Source: an uncultured Bacteroidales bacterium
Lineage (GTDB): Bacteria; Bacteroidota; Bacteroidia; Bacteroidales; P3
DNA length: 64,000 bases
NCBI GenBank assembly: GCA_947168515.1
Contig: CAMVMF010000001.1
Coordinates: 78,632 to 142,631 of the forward strand
Direction: 5' to 3'
In this document: piece after piece, positions 54,563 to 63,363 of the stretch
Position numbering within the stretch: the stretch's first letter is position 1
Layout: each line of letters begins with the position of its first letter
Position numbers and translations under genes: made by a program
Notes under the pieces: model-generated
Database searches by the model: none
What the model was told of the DNA's origin: nothing
The model's input: only the letters and a program-made list of their open reading frames with translations

Positions 54563-54615
54563 TTCTGATCCTTGTCGCTAGGGTGTTGAAACCATCCTGC
54601 GATGTTGCCTTGGGT

Positions 54616-57132
54616 TCAGCGCACCAGGGTCACCGTGCCCTTCAGGCTCTTCCACCCGTTGGCCTTGGTGTCTCTGTAGCGGATATAGTAGACATAGGTC
54701 CCCTGCCGCAGCGGGGTGCCGTCCTTGGTGCCGTCCCAGTCCTCCGTCAGGCCGTCGTATTCCTTCACCAGTATCCCCTGCCGGTCGAAGAGCCACACCC
54801 TCATCTCCTTGACATATTCGTTGGCCACCACCCGGAACCGGTTGTTGTCTTCCCGTGTGGGGGTGAAGATGTTGGGCACCATCAGTATCACGCTGTCCAT
54901 GTCGGGGTTCCAGCCGCTGCGCACCACCAGGGTGTAGTAGATGATGCTGTCGCACTCGTCGTCGATGTCTAAGTATACGGGGTAGTCGGTCTGCGATTTG
55001 CTGAAAGTGACCCCGTTGTATGTCCAGGGCAACTGCTCCTCCATGATAGTGTCGCTTCTGAAGGTGCAATGCGGGCAGGTCACCAGGTCTATGGCCCACA
55101 CCGTGTCGCAGCCCGAGGGAGTCCAGTAGGTGGTCTGATAGAAGGTGTCGGTATAGTAGTATTCCACACCGCGGAAATAATAGCTGCCCTCGCACAGCCG
55201 CACGGATATGGTGGTGTCTATGTGCAGCCTCACCCACAGGTGGGCCGTCATGGTGTCCGGTGTGCGGGTGAAGCAGCTCTTGCCGCCCACATACACGTCG
55301 TCGCTCTCGTCCCTCCAGCGGATGATGCGCGTCACCTCGTAGTGTCCCGTGTCGGCATACACGTGCCGCACCTCCTGCCCCTGGTCGTAGGCCAGCTGCA
55401 GGCGGGTCCCGTCGCCAAAGTCCCAGACGATGCTGTCGGCCGGACGCTCGCTCCAGCCCCTGAAGTCGATGGTGTCGTACAGGCACCACAGGCTGTCGCT
55501 CTTCAGCTGGTCTGCCGCTATGCCGTTCACCGTCAGGTAACAGCCCCCAGGCTGGCTGTGGGGCAGGGTCCACATGGCGTGCATGGCATCGGAATACTGC
55601 TGGCAGAAGGCCATGAAATACCCCGGCTGGGTGCAGTAGATGCGGTGCACACCGCGCGAGTTGACCAGGTGTTGGTAGTCGAAATAGGCGTAGCTGAACG
55701 GGGTGCCTGCAATGGTCCGAAAAGACTGGCTCACCGAGAGGTTGTCTATCCTCATATTGGGCACGTCCTCCGTGCGGCAGAACAGGTGGGTCTCGTATTC
55801 GCCGGCGTAAACGTTATCGTTGGCATCGCGATAGAACGGGGTGTGGTGGTGAATAGGGGCGCTGCTCCACCACTCTGTCGGCTTCACAATCAGCATCGAT
55901 GGGTCGCCATTGTTGAAGGTGTGCTGGCTATGTGAATAGTCATTGCCCATGGAAAAGACTGCCAACATCACCGGTGCCGTGGAGGTGATGTAGAAGGGGC
56001 CTTCGCCATAGACCATCTGGAACCACTGGGTTTGGTAGGGACCTACCGTCAACGTCCGCACACGGCCCGACAGCCGCGAGTCGTCCACGATGGTCAGCGT
56101 CACGGCCTCGCCCAGGGCGGTAAATCGCAGGTAGTCGGTGTCCGACCTGCTGATGTTGGGCACCAAAAAACTCTTGCCCGCATAGACCGTGGGCAGTGCC
56201 ATCTCCACAGTCATATCCGAATTGGCGGTGCCACCAACCCAGTGCATAAAAGGAATCATTGCCTCCCTATTACCCTCTATCACTCCTATGCGTTTGCCTC
56301 CCAACGCCCTCACCCGGGTTCCGCTCAGGTCGGTAATAGGCATCACCGCCTGAACCAATGAAGGGGTGAAACCATGTGTTGGGATAAAGCCAGGGGTGGC
56401 AGCCCACTGGTCTTTACCGCCCACATGCAGCATTTGGCCCCTCATCATTGTTACCATGAATGTGTCGCCCGCCTGCCGTCCCATCCAGTCGTTGTCGGCC
56501 AGAATGATTTCTACCTCGGTACTGTCTTCTGTGGCCACTATGTCGAAAAAGCTCTCTCCTATCGGGGAATACTTGATGCTGGAATCGATTGGGGCGTCTG
56601 GGGGTATGAAGGAGGAGGCGGTCTCTGGATAACTTTGTATCACATACTCGTCCCGCAGCATTTCGGTGGGCAGTATCTGCAGCACTTCGGTGGAGCCCAG
56701 TCCCCGTATCATCACCGACACCGAAATGGTGTCGGTACTGCTCACATGCACGGCCCTGTTCTGTGGCCCGTAGCCCGGCTGGCTCGTCGCTGGCACTCCG
56801 GTGAGGAGGCTGTCGTGGTATGCAACATAGTCGCGCGGTAGTGGCAAAAAATTCGTTATGTCCATCCGCACATCTATGGCGGTGTAGGCCTGCACCGGAT
56901 AGGTCTGTCGGTAGTCTAGCCCAGGAATCTCCACCGTCACCATGCAGTTGTGCTCCGCCGTTACGCACACCATCGACTCGCTCGGACTTAAGGCCGTCAT
57001 CGACCTCGGTACACAAAACCAAAAATCCGTCCCCACCGTTGCCCACAGGTCGTTGCGGTGGTCGGCATAGTCCTGTCCCCATCCCATTGCCGCACCCATC
57101 AACCCTACTAACAAAAGAATCAATTTACGCAT
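54616..57132 (-). CDS. T9SS surface protein with IgGFc-binding-like N-terminal part, PKD and type B sorting domain, tandem copy 2
   Basis: The 838-residue paralogue of copy 1 has the same order of signal peptide, N-terminal domain, PKD and type B T9SS domain. Residues 1-171 and the last 435 are identical to the other two copies. The first variable block is 16 residues longer than in copy 1 (starting ASSFIPPDAP), then differences at about the KDQWAATPGF block, at ALGGKR, at PFMHWVGG and at MGNDYSHSQ. Its promoter and upstream spacer are also duplicated from copy 1. Confidence 0.9.
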   Translation of the reverse strand: MRKLILLLVGLMGAAMGWGQDYADHRNDLWATVGTDFWFCVPRSMTALSPSESMVCVTAEHNCMVTVEIPGLDYRQTYPVQAYTAIDVRMDITNFLPLPRDYVAYHDSLLTGVPATSQPGYGPQNRAVHVSSTDTISVSVMIRGLGSTEVLQILPTEMLRDEYVIQSYPETASSFIPPDAPIDSSIKYSPIGESFFDIVATEDSTEVEIILADNDWMGRQAGDTFMVTMMRGQMLHVGGKDQWAATPGFIPTHGFTPSLVQAVMPITDLSGTRVRALGGKRIGVIEGNREAMIPFMHWVGGTANSDMTVEMALPTVYAGKSFLVPNISRSDTDYLRFTALGEAVTLTIVDDSRLSGRVRTLTVGPYQTQWFQMVYGEGPFYITSTAPVMLAVFSMGNDYSHSQHTFNNGDPSMLIVKPTEWWSSAPIHHHTPFYRDANDNVYAGEYETHLFCRTEDVPNMRIDNLSVSQSFRTIAGTPFSYAYFDYQHLVNSRGVHRIYCTQPGYFMAFCQQYSDAMHAMWTLPHSQPGGCYLTVNGIAADQLKSDSLWCLYDTIDFRGWSERPADSIVWDFGDGTRLQLAYDQGQEVRHVYADTGHYEVTRIIRWRDESDDVYVGGKSCFTRTPDTMTAHLWVRLHIDTTISVRLCEGSYYFRGVEYYYTDTFYQTTYWTPSGCDTVWAIDLVTCPHCTFRSDTIMEEQLPWTYNGVTFSKSQTDYPVYLDIDDECDSIIYYTLVVRSGWNPDMDSVILMVPNIFTPTREDNNRFRVVANEYVKEMRVWLFDRQGILVKEYDGLTEDWDGTKDGTPLRQGTYVYYIRYRDTKANGWKSLKGTVTLVR

Positions 57133-57733
57133 AAACTATTGTTATTGTGCAAGGGGAACAACCCTAGCTAGAAACCCAATAAATTTTTTTGCAAATATAC
57201 ATATTTTTTTTTGTTCTCAATAAATATTTAATAAAAAATTGTACGCTATTGGCTCATAGACAAGGTCGCGTCTCTCCGAGACGCACGTGAGATGTTGATT
57301 ATCAGTCACCGCACTGCGCTTTGCTTGTACGGTGTTATTAATGTTAAGTCTCTCCGAGGCTTCTCTGAGACGCACGTGAGGTGTTGATTATCAGTCACCA
57401 CACTGCGCTTCGCTGGTATGGTATTATTAAAAGGTAACCCCTTGAAAAGCCCTGAAGGGGCTAGAACAGATCTAGCCCAATGGCAACGTCTTGGGTAAAT
57501 GATTGGGTTACAAATGACGCCTTGAAAGGGCACAACATAAAACGCACGATTTTTAGTGCGCACCCGTTGAGAATTGAGAATTGAGAATTGAGAGTTGGTA
57601 ACCCCTTGAAAAGCCCTGAAGGGCACAACATATCTAGCCCAATGAACGCCTTGGGTAAATAATTGGGTTACAAAATTCGTTCTGATCTTTGTCACTAGGG
57701 TGTTGAAACCATCCTGCGATGTTGCTTTGGGGC
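57133..57733. other. 601-bp spacer between tandem copies 2 and 3, with promoter and repeats
   Basis: The part next to copy 2 is essentially the same as the spacer before copy 1 (promoter, R1 pair at 57278 and 57367, R2). In addition it holds a segment with GAATTGAG repeated three times (57570-57593), a CGCAC/GTGCG hairpin (57543-57560) and a second R2 unit near 57630-57680. No ORF is convincing. Confidence 0.7.
57192..57199 (-). promoter_or_regulatory. -7 promoter element of tandem copy 2
   Basis: TATATTTG on the minus strand, in the same context as the element of copy 1. Confidence 0.55.
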
Positions 57734-60241
57734 TCAGCGTACCAGGGTCACCGTGCCCTTCAGGCTCTTCCACCCGTTGGCCTTGGTGTCTCTGTAGCGG
57801 ATATAGTAGACATAGGTCCCCTGCCGCAGCGGGGTGCCGTCCTTGGTGCCGTCCCAGTCCTCCGTCAGGCCGTCGTATTCCTTCACCAGTATCCCCTGCC
57901 GGTCGAAGAGCCACACCCTCATCTCCTTGACATATTCGTTGGCCACCACCCGGAACCGGTTGTTGTCTTCCCGTGTGGGGGTGAAGATGTTGGGCACCAT
58001 CAGTATCACGCTGTCCATGTCGGGGTTCCAGCCGCTGCGCACCACCAGGGTGTAGTAGATGATGCTGTCGCACTCGTCGTCGATGTCTAAGTATACGGGG
58101 TAGTCGGTCTGCGATTTGCTGAAAGTGACCCCGTTGTATGTCCAGGGCAACTGCTCCTCCATGATAGTGTCGCTTCTGAAGGTGCAATGCGGGCAGGTCA
58201 CCAGGTCTATGGCCCACACCGTGTCGCAGCCCGAGGGAGTCCAGTAGGTGGTCTGATAGAAGGTGTCGGTATAGTAGTATTCCACACCGCGGAAATAATA
58301 GCTGCCCTCGCACAGCCGCACGGATATGGTGGTGTCTATGTGCAGCCTCACCCACAGGTGGGCCGTCATGGTGTCCGGTGTGCGGGTGAAGCAGCTCTTG
58401 CCGCCCACATACACGTCGTCGCTCTCGTCCCTCCAGCGGATGATGCGCGTCACCTCGTAGTGTCCCGTGTCGGCATACACGTGCCGCACCTCCTGCCCCT
58501 GGTCGTAGGCCAGCTGCAGGCGGGTCCCGTCGCCAAAGTCCCAGACGATGCTGTCGGCCGGACGCTCGCTCCAGCCCCTGAAGTCGATGGTGTCGTACAG
58601 GCACCACAGGCTGTCGCTCTTCAGCTGGTCTGCCGCTATGCCGTTCACCGTCAGGTAACAGCCCCCAGGCTGGCTGTGGGGCAGGGTCCACATGGCGTGC
58701 ATGGCATCGGAATACTGCTGGCAGAAGGCCATGAAATACCCCGGCTGGGTGCAGTAGATGCGGTGCACACCGCGCGAGTTGACCAGGTGTTGGTAGTCGA
58801 AATAGGCGTAGCTGAACGGGGTGCCTGCAATGGTCCGAAAAGACTGGCTCACCGAGAGGTTGTCTATCCTCATATTGGGCACGTCCTCCGTGCGGCAGAA
58901 CAGGTGGGTCTCGTATTCGCCGGCGTAAACGTTATCGTTGGCATCGCGATAGAACGGGGTGTGGTGGTGAATAGGGGCGCTGCTCCACCACTCTGTCGGC
59001 TTCACAATCAGCATCGATGGGTCGCCATTGTTGAAGGTGTGTTGGCTGTACCTAAAGTTGTTGCCCATGGAAAAGAGGGCCAGCATCACCGGTGCCGTGG
59101 AGGTGATGTAGAAGGGTCCTTCGCCGTAGACCATCTGGAACCACTCGGTCTGGTAGGGGCCTACCGTCACCGTCCGCACACGGCCCGACAGCCGCGAGTC
59201 GTCCACGATGGTCAGCGTGGCGGCCTCGCCCAGGGCGGTGAAGCGCAGGTAGTCGGTGTCCGACTTGCTGATGTTGGGCACCAAAAAGCTCTTGCCCGCG
59301 TAAGCCGTGGGCAGTGCCATCTCCACAGTCATATCCGAATTGGCGGTGCCCCCTGCAATGTTCATATATGGAATCATCGCCTCCCTATTACCCTCTATCA
59401 CTCCTATGCGTTTGTGGCCCAACGCCCTCACCCGAGTACCGCTCAGGTCGGTAATGGTCGTTATGGCTTCGACCAATGAGGGGGTGAAACCATGCGATGG
59501 AATGAAGCCTATTATGGCAATCAGTTGGTCATTACCGCCCACATGCAGCATTTGGCCCCTCATCAGTGTTACCATGAATGTGTCGCCCGCCAGGCGCCCC
59601 ATCCAGTCGTCGTCGGCCAGAATGATTTCTACTTCTGTACTGTCTTCGGTGGCCACTATGTCGAAAAAACTCTCTCCTATAGGTGAGGCTTTGGCTGGGG
59701 TGGTATATGGTGGATTTGATCGGGAGGAAGTCTCGGGATAACTTTGTATCACATACTCGTCCCGCAGCATTTCGGTGGGCAGTATCTGCAGCACTTCGGT
59801 GGAGCCCAGTCCCCGTATCATCACCGACACCGAAATGGTGTCGGTACTGCTCACATGCACGGCCCTGTTCTGTGGCCCGTAGCCCGGCTGGCTCGTCGCT
59901 GGCACTCCGGTGAGGAGGCTGTCGTGGTATGCAACATAGTCGCGCGGTAGTGGCAAAAAATTCGTTATGTCCATCCGCACATCTATGGCGGTGTAGGCCT
60001 GCACCGGATAGGTCTGTCGGTAGTCTAGCCCAGGAATCTCCACCGTCACCATGCAGTTGTGCTCCGCCGTTACGCACACCATCGACTCGCTCGGACTTAA
60101 GGCCGTCATCGACCTCGGTACACAAAACCAAAAATCCGTCCCCACCGTTGCCCACAGGTCGTTGCGGTGGTCGGCATAGTCCTGTCCCCATCCCATTGCC
60201 GCACCCATCAACCCTACTAACAAAAGAATCAATTTACGCAT
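57734..60241 (-). CDS. T9SS surface protein with IgGFc-binding-like N-terminal part, PKD and type B sorting domain, tandem copy 3
   Basis: The 835-residue paralogue has identical N-terminal 171 and C-terminal 435 residues and the same domain order. Its variable blocks read SSRSNPPYTTPAKASP in the first block (13 residues longer than copy 1), NDQLIAIIGF, ALGHKR and PYMNIAGG. The MGNNFRYSQ segment matches copy 1 but not copy 2, while TANSDMTVEMALPT is shared with copy 2. This mosaic pattern suggests recombination between copies. It is the first gene of the array on the minus strand; its upstream region differs from that of the other two copies right after the start codon. Confidence 0.9.
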   Translation of the reverse strand: MRKLILLLVGLMGAAMGWGQDYADHRNDLWATVGTDFWFCVPRSMTALSPSESMVCVTAEHNCMVTVEIPGLDYRQTYPVQAYTAIDVRMDITNFLPLPRDYVAYHDSLLTGVPATSQPGYGPQNRAVHVSSTDTISVSVMIRGLGSTEVLQILPTEMLRDEYVIQSYPETSSRSNPPYTTPAKASPIGESFFDIVATEDSTEVEIILADDDWMGRLAGDTFMVTLMRGQMLHVGGNDQLIAIIGFIPSHGFTPSLVEAITTITDLSGTRVRALGHKRIGVIEGNREAMIPYMNIAGGTANSDMTVEMALPTAYAGKSFLVPNISKSDTDYLRFTALGEAATLTIVDDSRLSGRVRTVTVGPYQTEWFQMVYGEGPFYITSTAPVMLALFSMGNNFRYSQHTFNNGDPSMLIVKPTEWWSSAPIHHHTPFYRDANDNVYAGEYETHLFCRTEDVPNMRIDNLSVSQSFRTIAGTPFSYAYFDYQHLVNSRGVHRIYCTQPGYFMAFCQQYSDAMHAMWTLPHSQPGGCYLTVNGIAADQLKSDSLWCLYDTIDFRGWSERPADSIVWDFGDGTRLQLAYDQGQEVRHVYADTGHYEVTRIIRWRDESDDVYVGGKSCFTRTPDTMTAHLWVRLHIDTTISVRLCEGSYYFRGVEYYYTDTFYQTTYWTPSGCDTVWAIDLVTCPHCTFRSDTIMEEQLPWTYNGVTFSKSQTDYPVYLDIDDECDSIIYYTLVVRSGWNPDMDSVILMVPNIFTPTREDNNRFRVVANEYVKEMRVWLFDRQGILVKEYDGLTEDWDGTKDGTPLRQGTYVYYIRYRDTKANGWKSLKGTVTLVR

Positions 60242-60947
60242 AATCTATGTGTTATTGTGTAGGAGACATCTGCAGTAAAAATACTTATTATTTATTTTGC
60301 AAATATACAAATATTTTTTCAATATTGATGTATATTTAAAAAAAATAATCTCTCACGGTGTTGTCAACGAATCACGTGATGGTAAAAAACAAGGTGACTA
60401 ACGTATGGCCAACCCTGTTGGATCACCTGTCCGCTGGAGGGGTCAAGTGATATACCCGATAGACTTGCGCCAGGCGAATTTACACCAACTAAAAGGGGCT
60501 GCATATAAATAACTTTTCCTTTATGATTTACTTACGTTTAATTTATGCAGGATAGATAAAACCTAATACAAGCATAAGTTAAATGTAATATAAATAGCCT
60601 ACGCACTTAAATCTTAAAACCGATAGGTGAATTTTATTTTTTACCTATTTTATGGTCGGCGGAGGGAGAGGTCTACGCCCCTACAAAGCCTTGCGGAGAC
60701 TGAATGGCACTAACACCGCGCAAGCGTGGGGCGGAGAGGTGGCGCAGTGCGTACGCACAGAGCGTCCCGAAGGGACGCTACAACGAAAACTGGGGACAAA
60801 AAAACAGCAGTATGGGCAGGTGGGATTGGGGAGTGAGAACGATTTGCTGCCCCCAGTCCTGGTGGATTGGGCAGAGGAGCCACAGGGCGACCGGTGAGGC
60901 TGAGGAGTGCCGACACTGGGCAGCCGGGAGCGACTGGGGGGTGGGTC
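60242..60947. other. 706-bp region upstream of tandem copy 3
   Basis: The promoter of copy 3 is followed by AT-rich sequence up to about 60650, then a GC-rich stretch. It contains a perfect hairpin (AGCGTCCC-GAA-GGGACGCT, 60761-60779) and a 12-bp palindrome (GTGCGTACGCAC, 60747-60758). Plus-strand frames of 81 and 91 codons look non-protein-like. Nothing is recognised. Confidence 0.5.
60300..60307 (-). promoter_or_regulatory. -7 promoter element of tandem copy 3
   Basis: TATATTTG on the minus strand, 58 bp before the start codon. The flanking sequence differs from that of copies 1 and 2. Confidence 0.55.
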
Positions 60948-61172
60948 CTACTTCAAGTAGGAGGCCACCTCGTCGCTGAAGATCTGGTAGATGTCGGTGT
61001 TCTCCCGCTCGCAGACGGCGAAACTCTCGCTGACCAGGCGGTCCAGCAGGGGGTCGTCGCAGGGGTCGTCGGGGTGATAGTCCAACCACTCCATTTCGTG
61101 ATAAATGTGGTGTGCCAAGGCTGCCACTTCCGATGCGCTTCTGATATGGCTGTTGTTGCTGAAGGTCATCAT
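60948..61172 (-). CDS. 74-residue hypothetical protein
   Basis: A small acidic protein (MMTFSNNSHIRSASEVAALA...) with helical propensity and clustered Asp/Glu (DYHPDDPCDD). It has no signal peptide and no transmembrane segment. I do not recognise a family. The frame is open for 15 codons upstream, but a TATTTTTG promoter element lies in that part, so I start at the ATG pair at 61172/61169. The neighbours are the tandem array downstream and a lipoprotein gene upstream, each with its own promoter. Confidence 0.65.
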   Translation of the reverse strand: MMTFSNNSHIRSASEVAALAHHIYHEMEWLDYHPDDPCDDPLLDRLVSESFAVCERENTDIYQIFSDEVASYLK

Positions 61173-61204
61173 AGTCACTTTGTTTTTTTGTTGTTTTTGT
61201 TTTG

Positions 61205-61212
61205 CAAAAATA
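61205..61212 (-). promoter_or_regulatory. -7 promoter element of the 74-residue protein gene
   Basis: TATTTTTG on the minus strand, 32 bp before the start codon. Confidence 0.55.
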
Positions 61213-61524
61213 CGCATATTCCCCCAACCGACAAGAGTCCAACCTATATAATTATCAACAGGTTATTAACAACCACGGGCAAAGCCAGCCCCCACCAATT
61301 CCCACATGGCAAGTAAAATAAGGGCATCCGACAGAGGAGTCCAGCAGCAGTAGGCGGATGTCTGATGGGGAAAAAAGTGAACTGTTGGATGGTGTCAGAC
61401 ATGGAAAAACGTCATCGCAAGGGCTATTTTTTACAATTGTCTCACGGTCAATACCTCTGACAGGAGAAAAGGACCGCGCTTCCAATCGGGTGTGTGAGGT
61501 TAAGAAAAAGGCAGCTTGGCCAAC

Positions 61525-61558
61525 AAATAAAAAGCGGGCGACCCAATGGTCGCCCGCT
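61525..61558 (-). terminator. Intrinsic terminator of the lipoprotein operon
   Basis: AGCGGGCGAC (61533-61542) and GTCGCCCGCT (61549-61558) form a perfect 10-bp stem with a 6-nt loop. On the minus strand a T-rich tract (TTTTTATTTG) follows. It is 34 bp after the stop codon. Confidence 0.85.
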
Positions 61559-61592
61559 AGAAATAGATGAACAATGTAGTGTTCTAATAATC

Positions 61593-63323
61593 CTAGTTCC
61601 AACGTCCTGTTACAGTATAGCCAGGAGCGGCTTTGACTAGACGGACGGATTTGGCACTATAATACTTCGTATCATAACTAGACCGCCTTGCAAAATCATT
61701 CGCAGTGGGTTCTAAATATAAAAAATAGGCTTCTCCTCTCCCACCTATAATATTAGTCGAGGACCAATAGTGTCCTACATTATATTCACTTTCAACCGCG
61801 TTGCCTTCTTTACCATAATCGCGTGCCCAACCGGCAGCGGGTAAGAACATGGCGCCAGCAGCCTCCATTCGAGCCCATTGTGCTATATTATACTGGTTAT
61901 TGCCATTGGAGTTAAATGATAAATCTGCAGGAACATCTTCGGTCTCCCAATCGTCTGGCAAAAGGATAAATCCATCGACAGAATTACGGGAGCCCGCAGG
62001 ATGATTGATGATGCCGGTAATAGTAGCCTTACCTCTCAATTGAGGAGCCTTAGAGGTGCGGTTTACTACAACGCGCTCGTTGATAAGGTAATCCCACTCT
62101 GCATCAGTAAGTGTAAACCATACATTGGCCTCGCCTGTTGTGGCATCTGTTGAAGGCATTATAGATTTCTTTCCCCATTCAAGGAAAGGTTCATTCCATG
62201 CATCTTGATCATTCCAATCATCATAAGGAGTTAGGCCATAGTCACCTTTTTGGTTTTCGCTCCAGGTGAATAGGTCTCTTGTTTCGCTAGAACTGTAACC
62301 TGCATTTACATAGTTCAGGTCTCCGAAAAAGTCGTACTGGCGGTCGGCGAATTTCCAAGTGCCGGAACTGGGGCTAGTGGAACCCACGTGCTGGAGATTG
62401 CCTCTGGAGAAGACGACTTTGAGGTTGTCGCTGATGGAGAAATAGCCGGTGAGGCTGTTGTCCTCCTTGGGGGTGGCACTCATGTGCATGGGGACGATAG
62501 TGTTGCGCAGGAGGGTGACGGCGGCGGAGGTGCTGACGGTGACGGTCTTGAGTTTCTGGTCGTCGGCAGTGGCTGGGTTGTGCTTCAGGGTCTGGATTCT
62601 GACGGTGACATTCTTGTTAGAGAAGGTGGGCAGAACGACATAGTACTTGCGGCTGGCAGCGCCGGCGGCGACGGTCTCACGGTAGTTGTTGGCAATGTCG
62701 AGGTTGACGCGATTGTTGGTAATGGGAGCGGTCATCGTTATTTTGGAGCTGGTGCCATTGAGGGTAGCACGGCCATCGCCATACAGGGCCTGGTCAGGAA
62801 CGGTGACCTCGATGCCGATGATGTCGTAGGCAGCATTGGAGGCGTTGGTCCACTGGATTTCCAGCAGGGAGCAGAGGTTGTAGAAAAGCAGCTTGTTGGA
62901 GTTGTCGGTGATAACGGCAGCGGCAGGCAGTTTGACGTTTTGGACGCCGTTGGCATCGCACTCATATTTCTGCCAACGAGACAGGTGCACAAGCTGGTCG
63001 GTAGTGCCGGAAAAGCCAGTGGAAGCCGTGGGCAAGGTGGCAGGGTAGGCTGCATAGTAGGGGCCATTGAAGTCGACGGTGACTTTGTAGTTTGGGTCAT
63101 TGTCATTCTTCACAACGTTGAGAGTTCGTCCATTGACGTTGATTTGCTCGCCGTTGGCGAGGAAAACGGGGTTGCGATAACCGTCGATATAGAGTTTGCC
63201 GTCAGCGGTAGCGGACTCGAGCTTGACACCGAGGGTGACGGTCTGAGTGTCTTTCTTGCAACCAACAAAGAGCATGGAGCCCATGGTTGCAATGCTCAAA
63301 AGGATGAGTGATACTTTTTTCAT
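61593..63323 (-). CDS. Surface lipoprotein with fimbrillin-like N-terminal part and C-terminal paralogous (FISUMP-like) domain
   Basis: The 576-residue protein has a lipoprotein signal with C22 (MLFVGCKKD). Residues 25 to about 290 look like the fimbrillin-like fold (NGEQINVNGRTLNVV, YYAAYPATLP, VKLPAAAVITDNSNKLLFYNLCSLLEIQWTN). The C-terminal half starts with VVFSRGNLQHV and ends in HYWSSTNIIGGRGEAYFLYL and KSVRLVK, typical of the Fibrobacter succinogenes major paralogous or DUF1566-type C-lectin-like domain. So it shares the front part with the GLUG lipoprotein at 46513-48435 but has a different effector-like end. It follows the 62-residue protein gene by 40 bp. Confidence 0.82.
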   Translation of the reverse strand: MKKVSLILLSIATMGSMLFVGCKKDTQTVTLGVKLESATADGKLYIDGYRNPVFLANGEQINVNGRTLNVVKNDNDPNYKVTVDFNGPYYAAYPATLPTASTGFSGTTDQLVHLSRWQKYECDANGVQNVKLPAAAVITDNSNKLLFYNLCSLLEIQWTNASNAAYDIIGIEVTVPDQALYGDGRATLNGTSSKITMTAPITNNRVNLDIANNYRETVAAGAASRKYYVVLPTFSNKNVTVRIQTLKHNPATADDQKLKTVTVSTSAAVTLLRNTIVPMHMSATPKEDNSLTGYFSISDNLKVVFSRGNLQHVGSTSPSSGTWKFADRQYDFFGDLNYVNAGYSSSETRDLFTWSENQKGDYGLTPYDDWNDQDAWNEPFLEWGKKSIMPSTDATTGEANVWFTLTDAEWDYLINERVVVNRTSKAPQLRGKATITGIINHPAGSRNSVDGFILLPDDWETEDVPADLSFNSNGNNQYNIAQWARMEAAGAMFLPAAGWARDYGKEGNAVESEYNVGHYWSSTNIIGGRGEAYFLYLEPTANDFARRSSYDTKYYSAKSVRLVKAAPGYTVTGRWN

Positions 63324-63363
63324 TTCTTTTTTCAGTTGAATTGAGTCGTTTTGTTTTGTTTTA

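Larger units (their letters stand above)
54106..54615. other. 510-bp spacer between tandem copies 1 and 2, with promoter and repeats
   Basis: Near the start codon of copy 1 lies a promoter. Then follow two units of an about 89-bp repeat (R1: GAGACGC...TGATTATCAGTCACC...GCGCTT at 54251 and 54340), and two units of a REP-like repeat (R2 with CCCAATGGCAACGCCTTGGG, 54441-54562), before a tail found after every copy (TTGAAACCATCCTGCGATGT). No ORF is convincing. Confidence 0.7.
61173..61592. other. 420-bp intergenic region with promoter and terminator
   Basis: It contains the promoter of the 74-residue protein gene and the terminator of the lipoprotein operon. Remaining sequence shows no gene; frames on both strands look like chance. 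Confidence 0.5.

Noticed and set aside
51637..60241. Diversity-generating retroelement as cause of the variable blocks
   Set aside because: No reverse transcriptase gene, no template repeat and no accessory Avd-like gene in the window. Variable codons differ at all positions, without the adenine-biased pattern.
51569..60979. Long overlapping frames opposite or beside the tandem genes (for example 57306-58691 minus, 58187-59479 plus, 52090-53241 plus)
   Set aside because: They are shadows of the three tandem genes. Their translations are Arg/His/Gly-rich with no domain, and the true frames have signal peptide, PKD and sorting domains.
60652..60979. Plus-strand frames of 81 and 91 codons upstream of the tandem array
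   Set aside because: GC-rich chance frames with an Arg/Gly-rich translation, overlapping the 74-residue protein gene and a hairpin; no promoter.
61255..61602. 115-codon minus-strand frame between the lipoprotein and the 74-residue protein
   Set aside because: It begins inside the lipoprotein stop region, runs through the terminator hairpin and has no protein-like composition.
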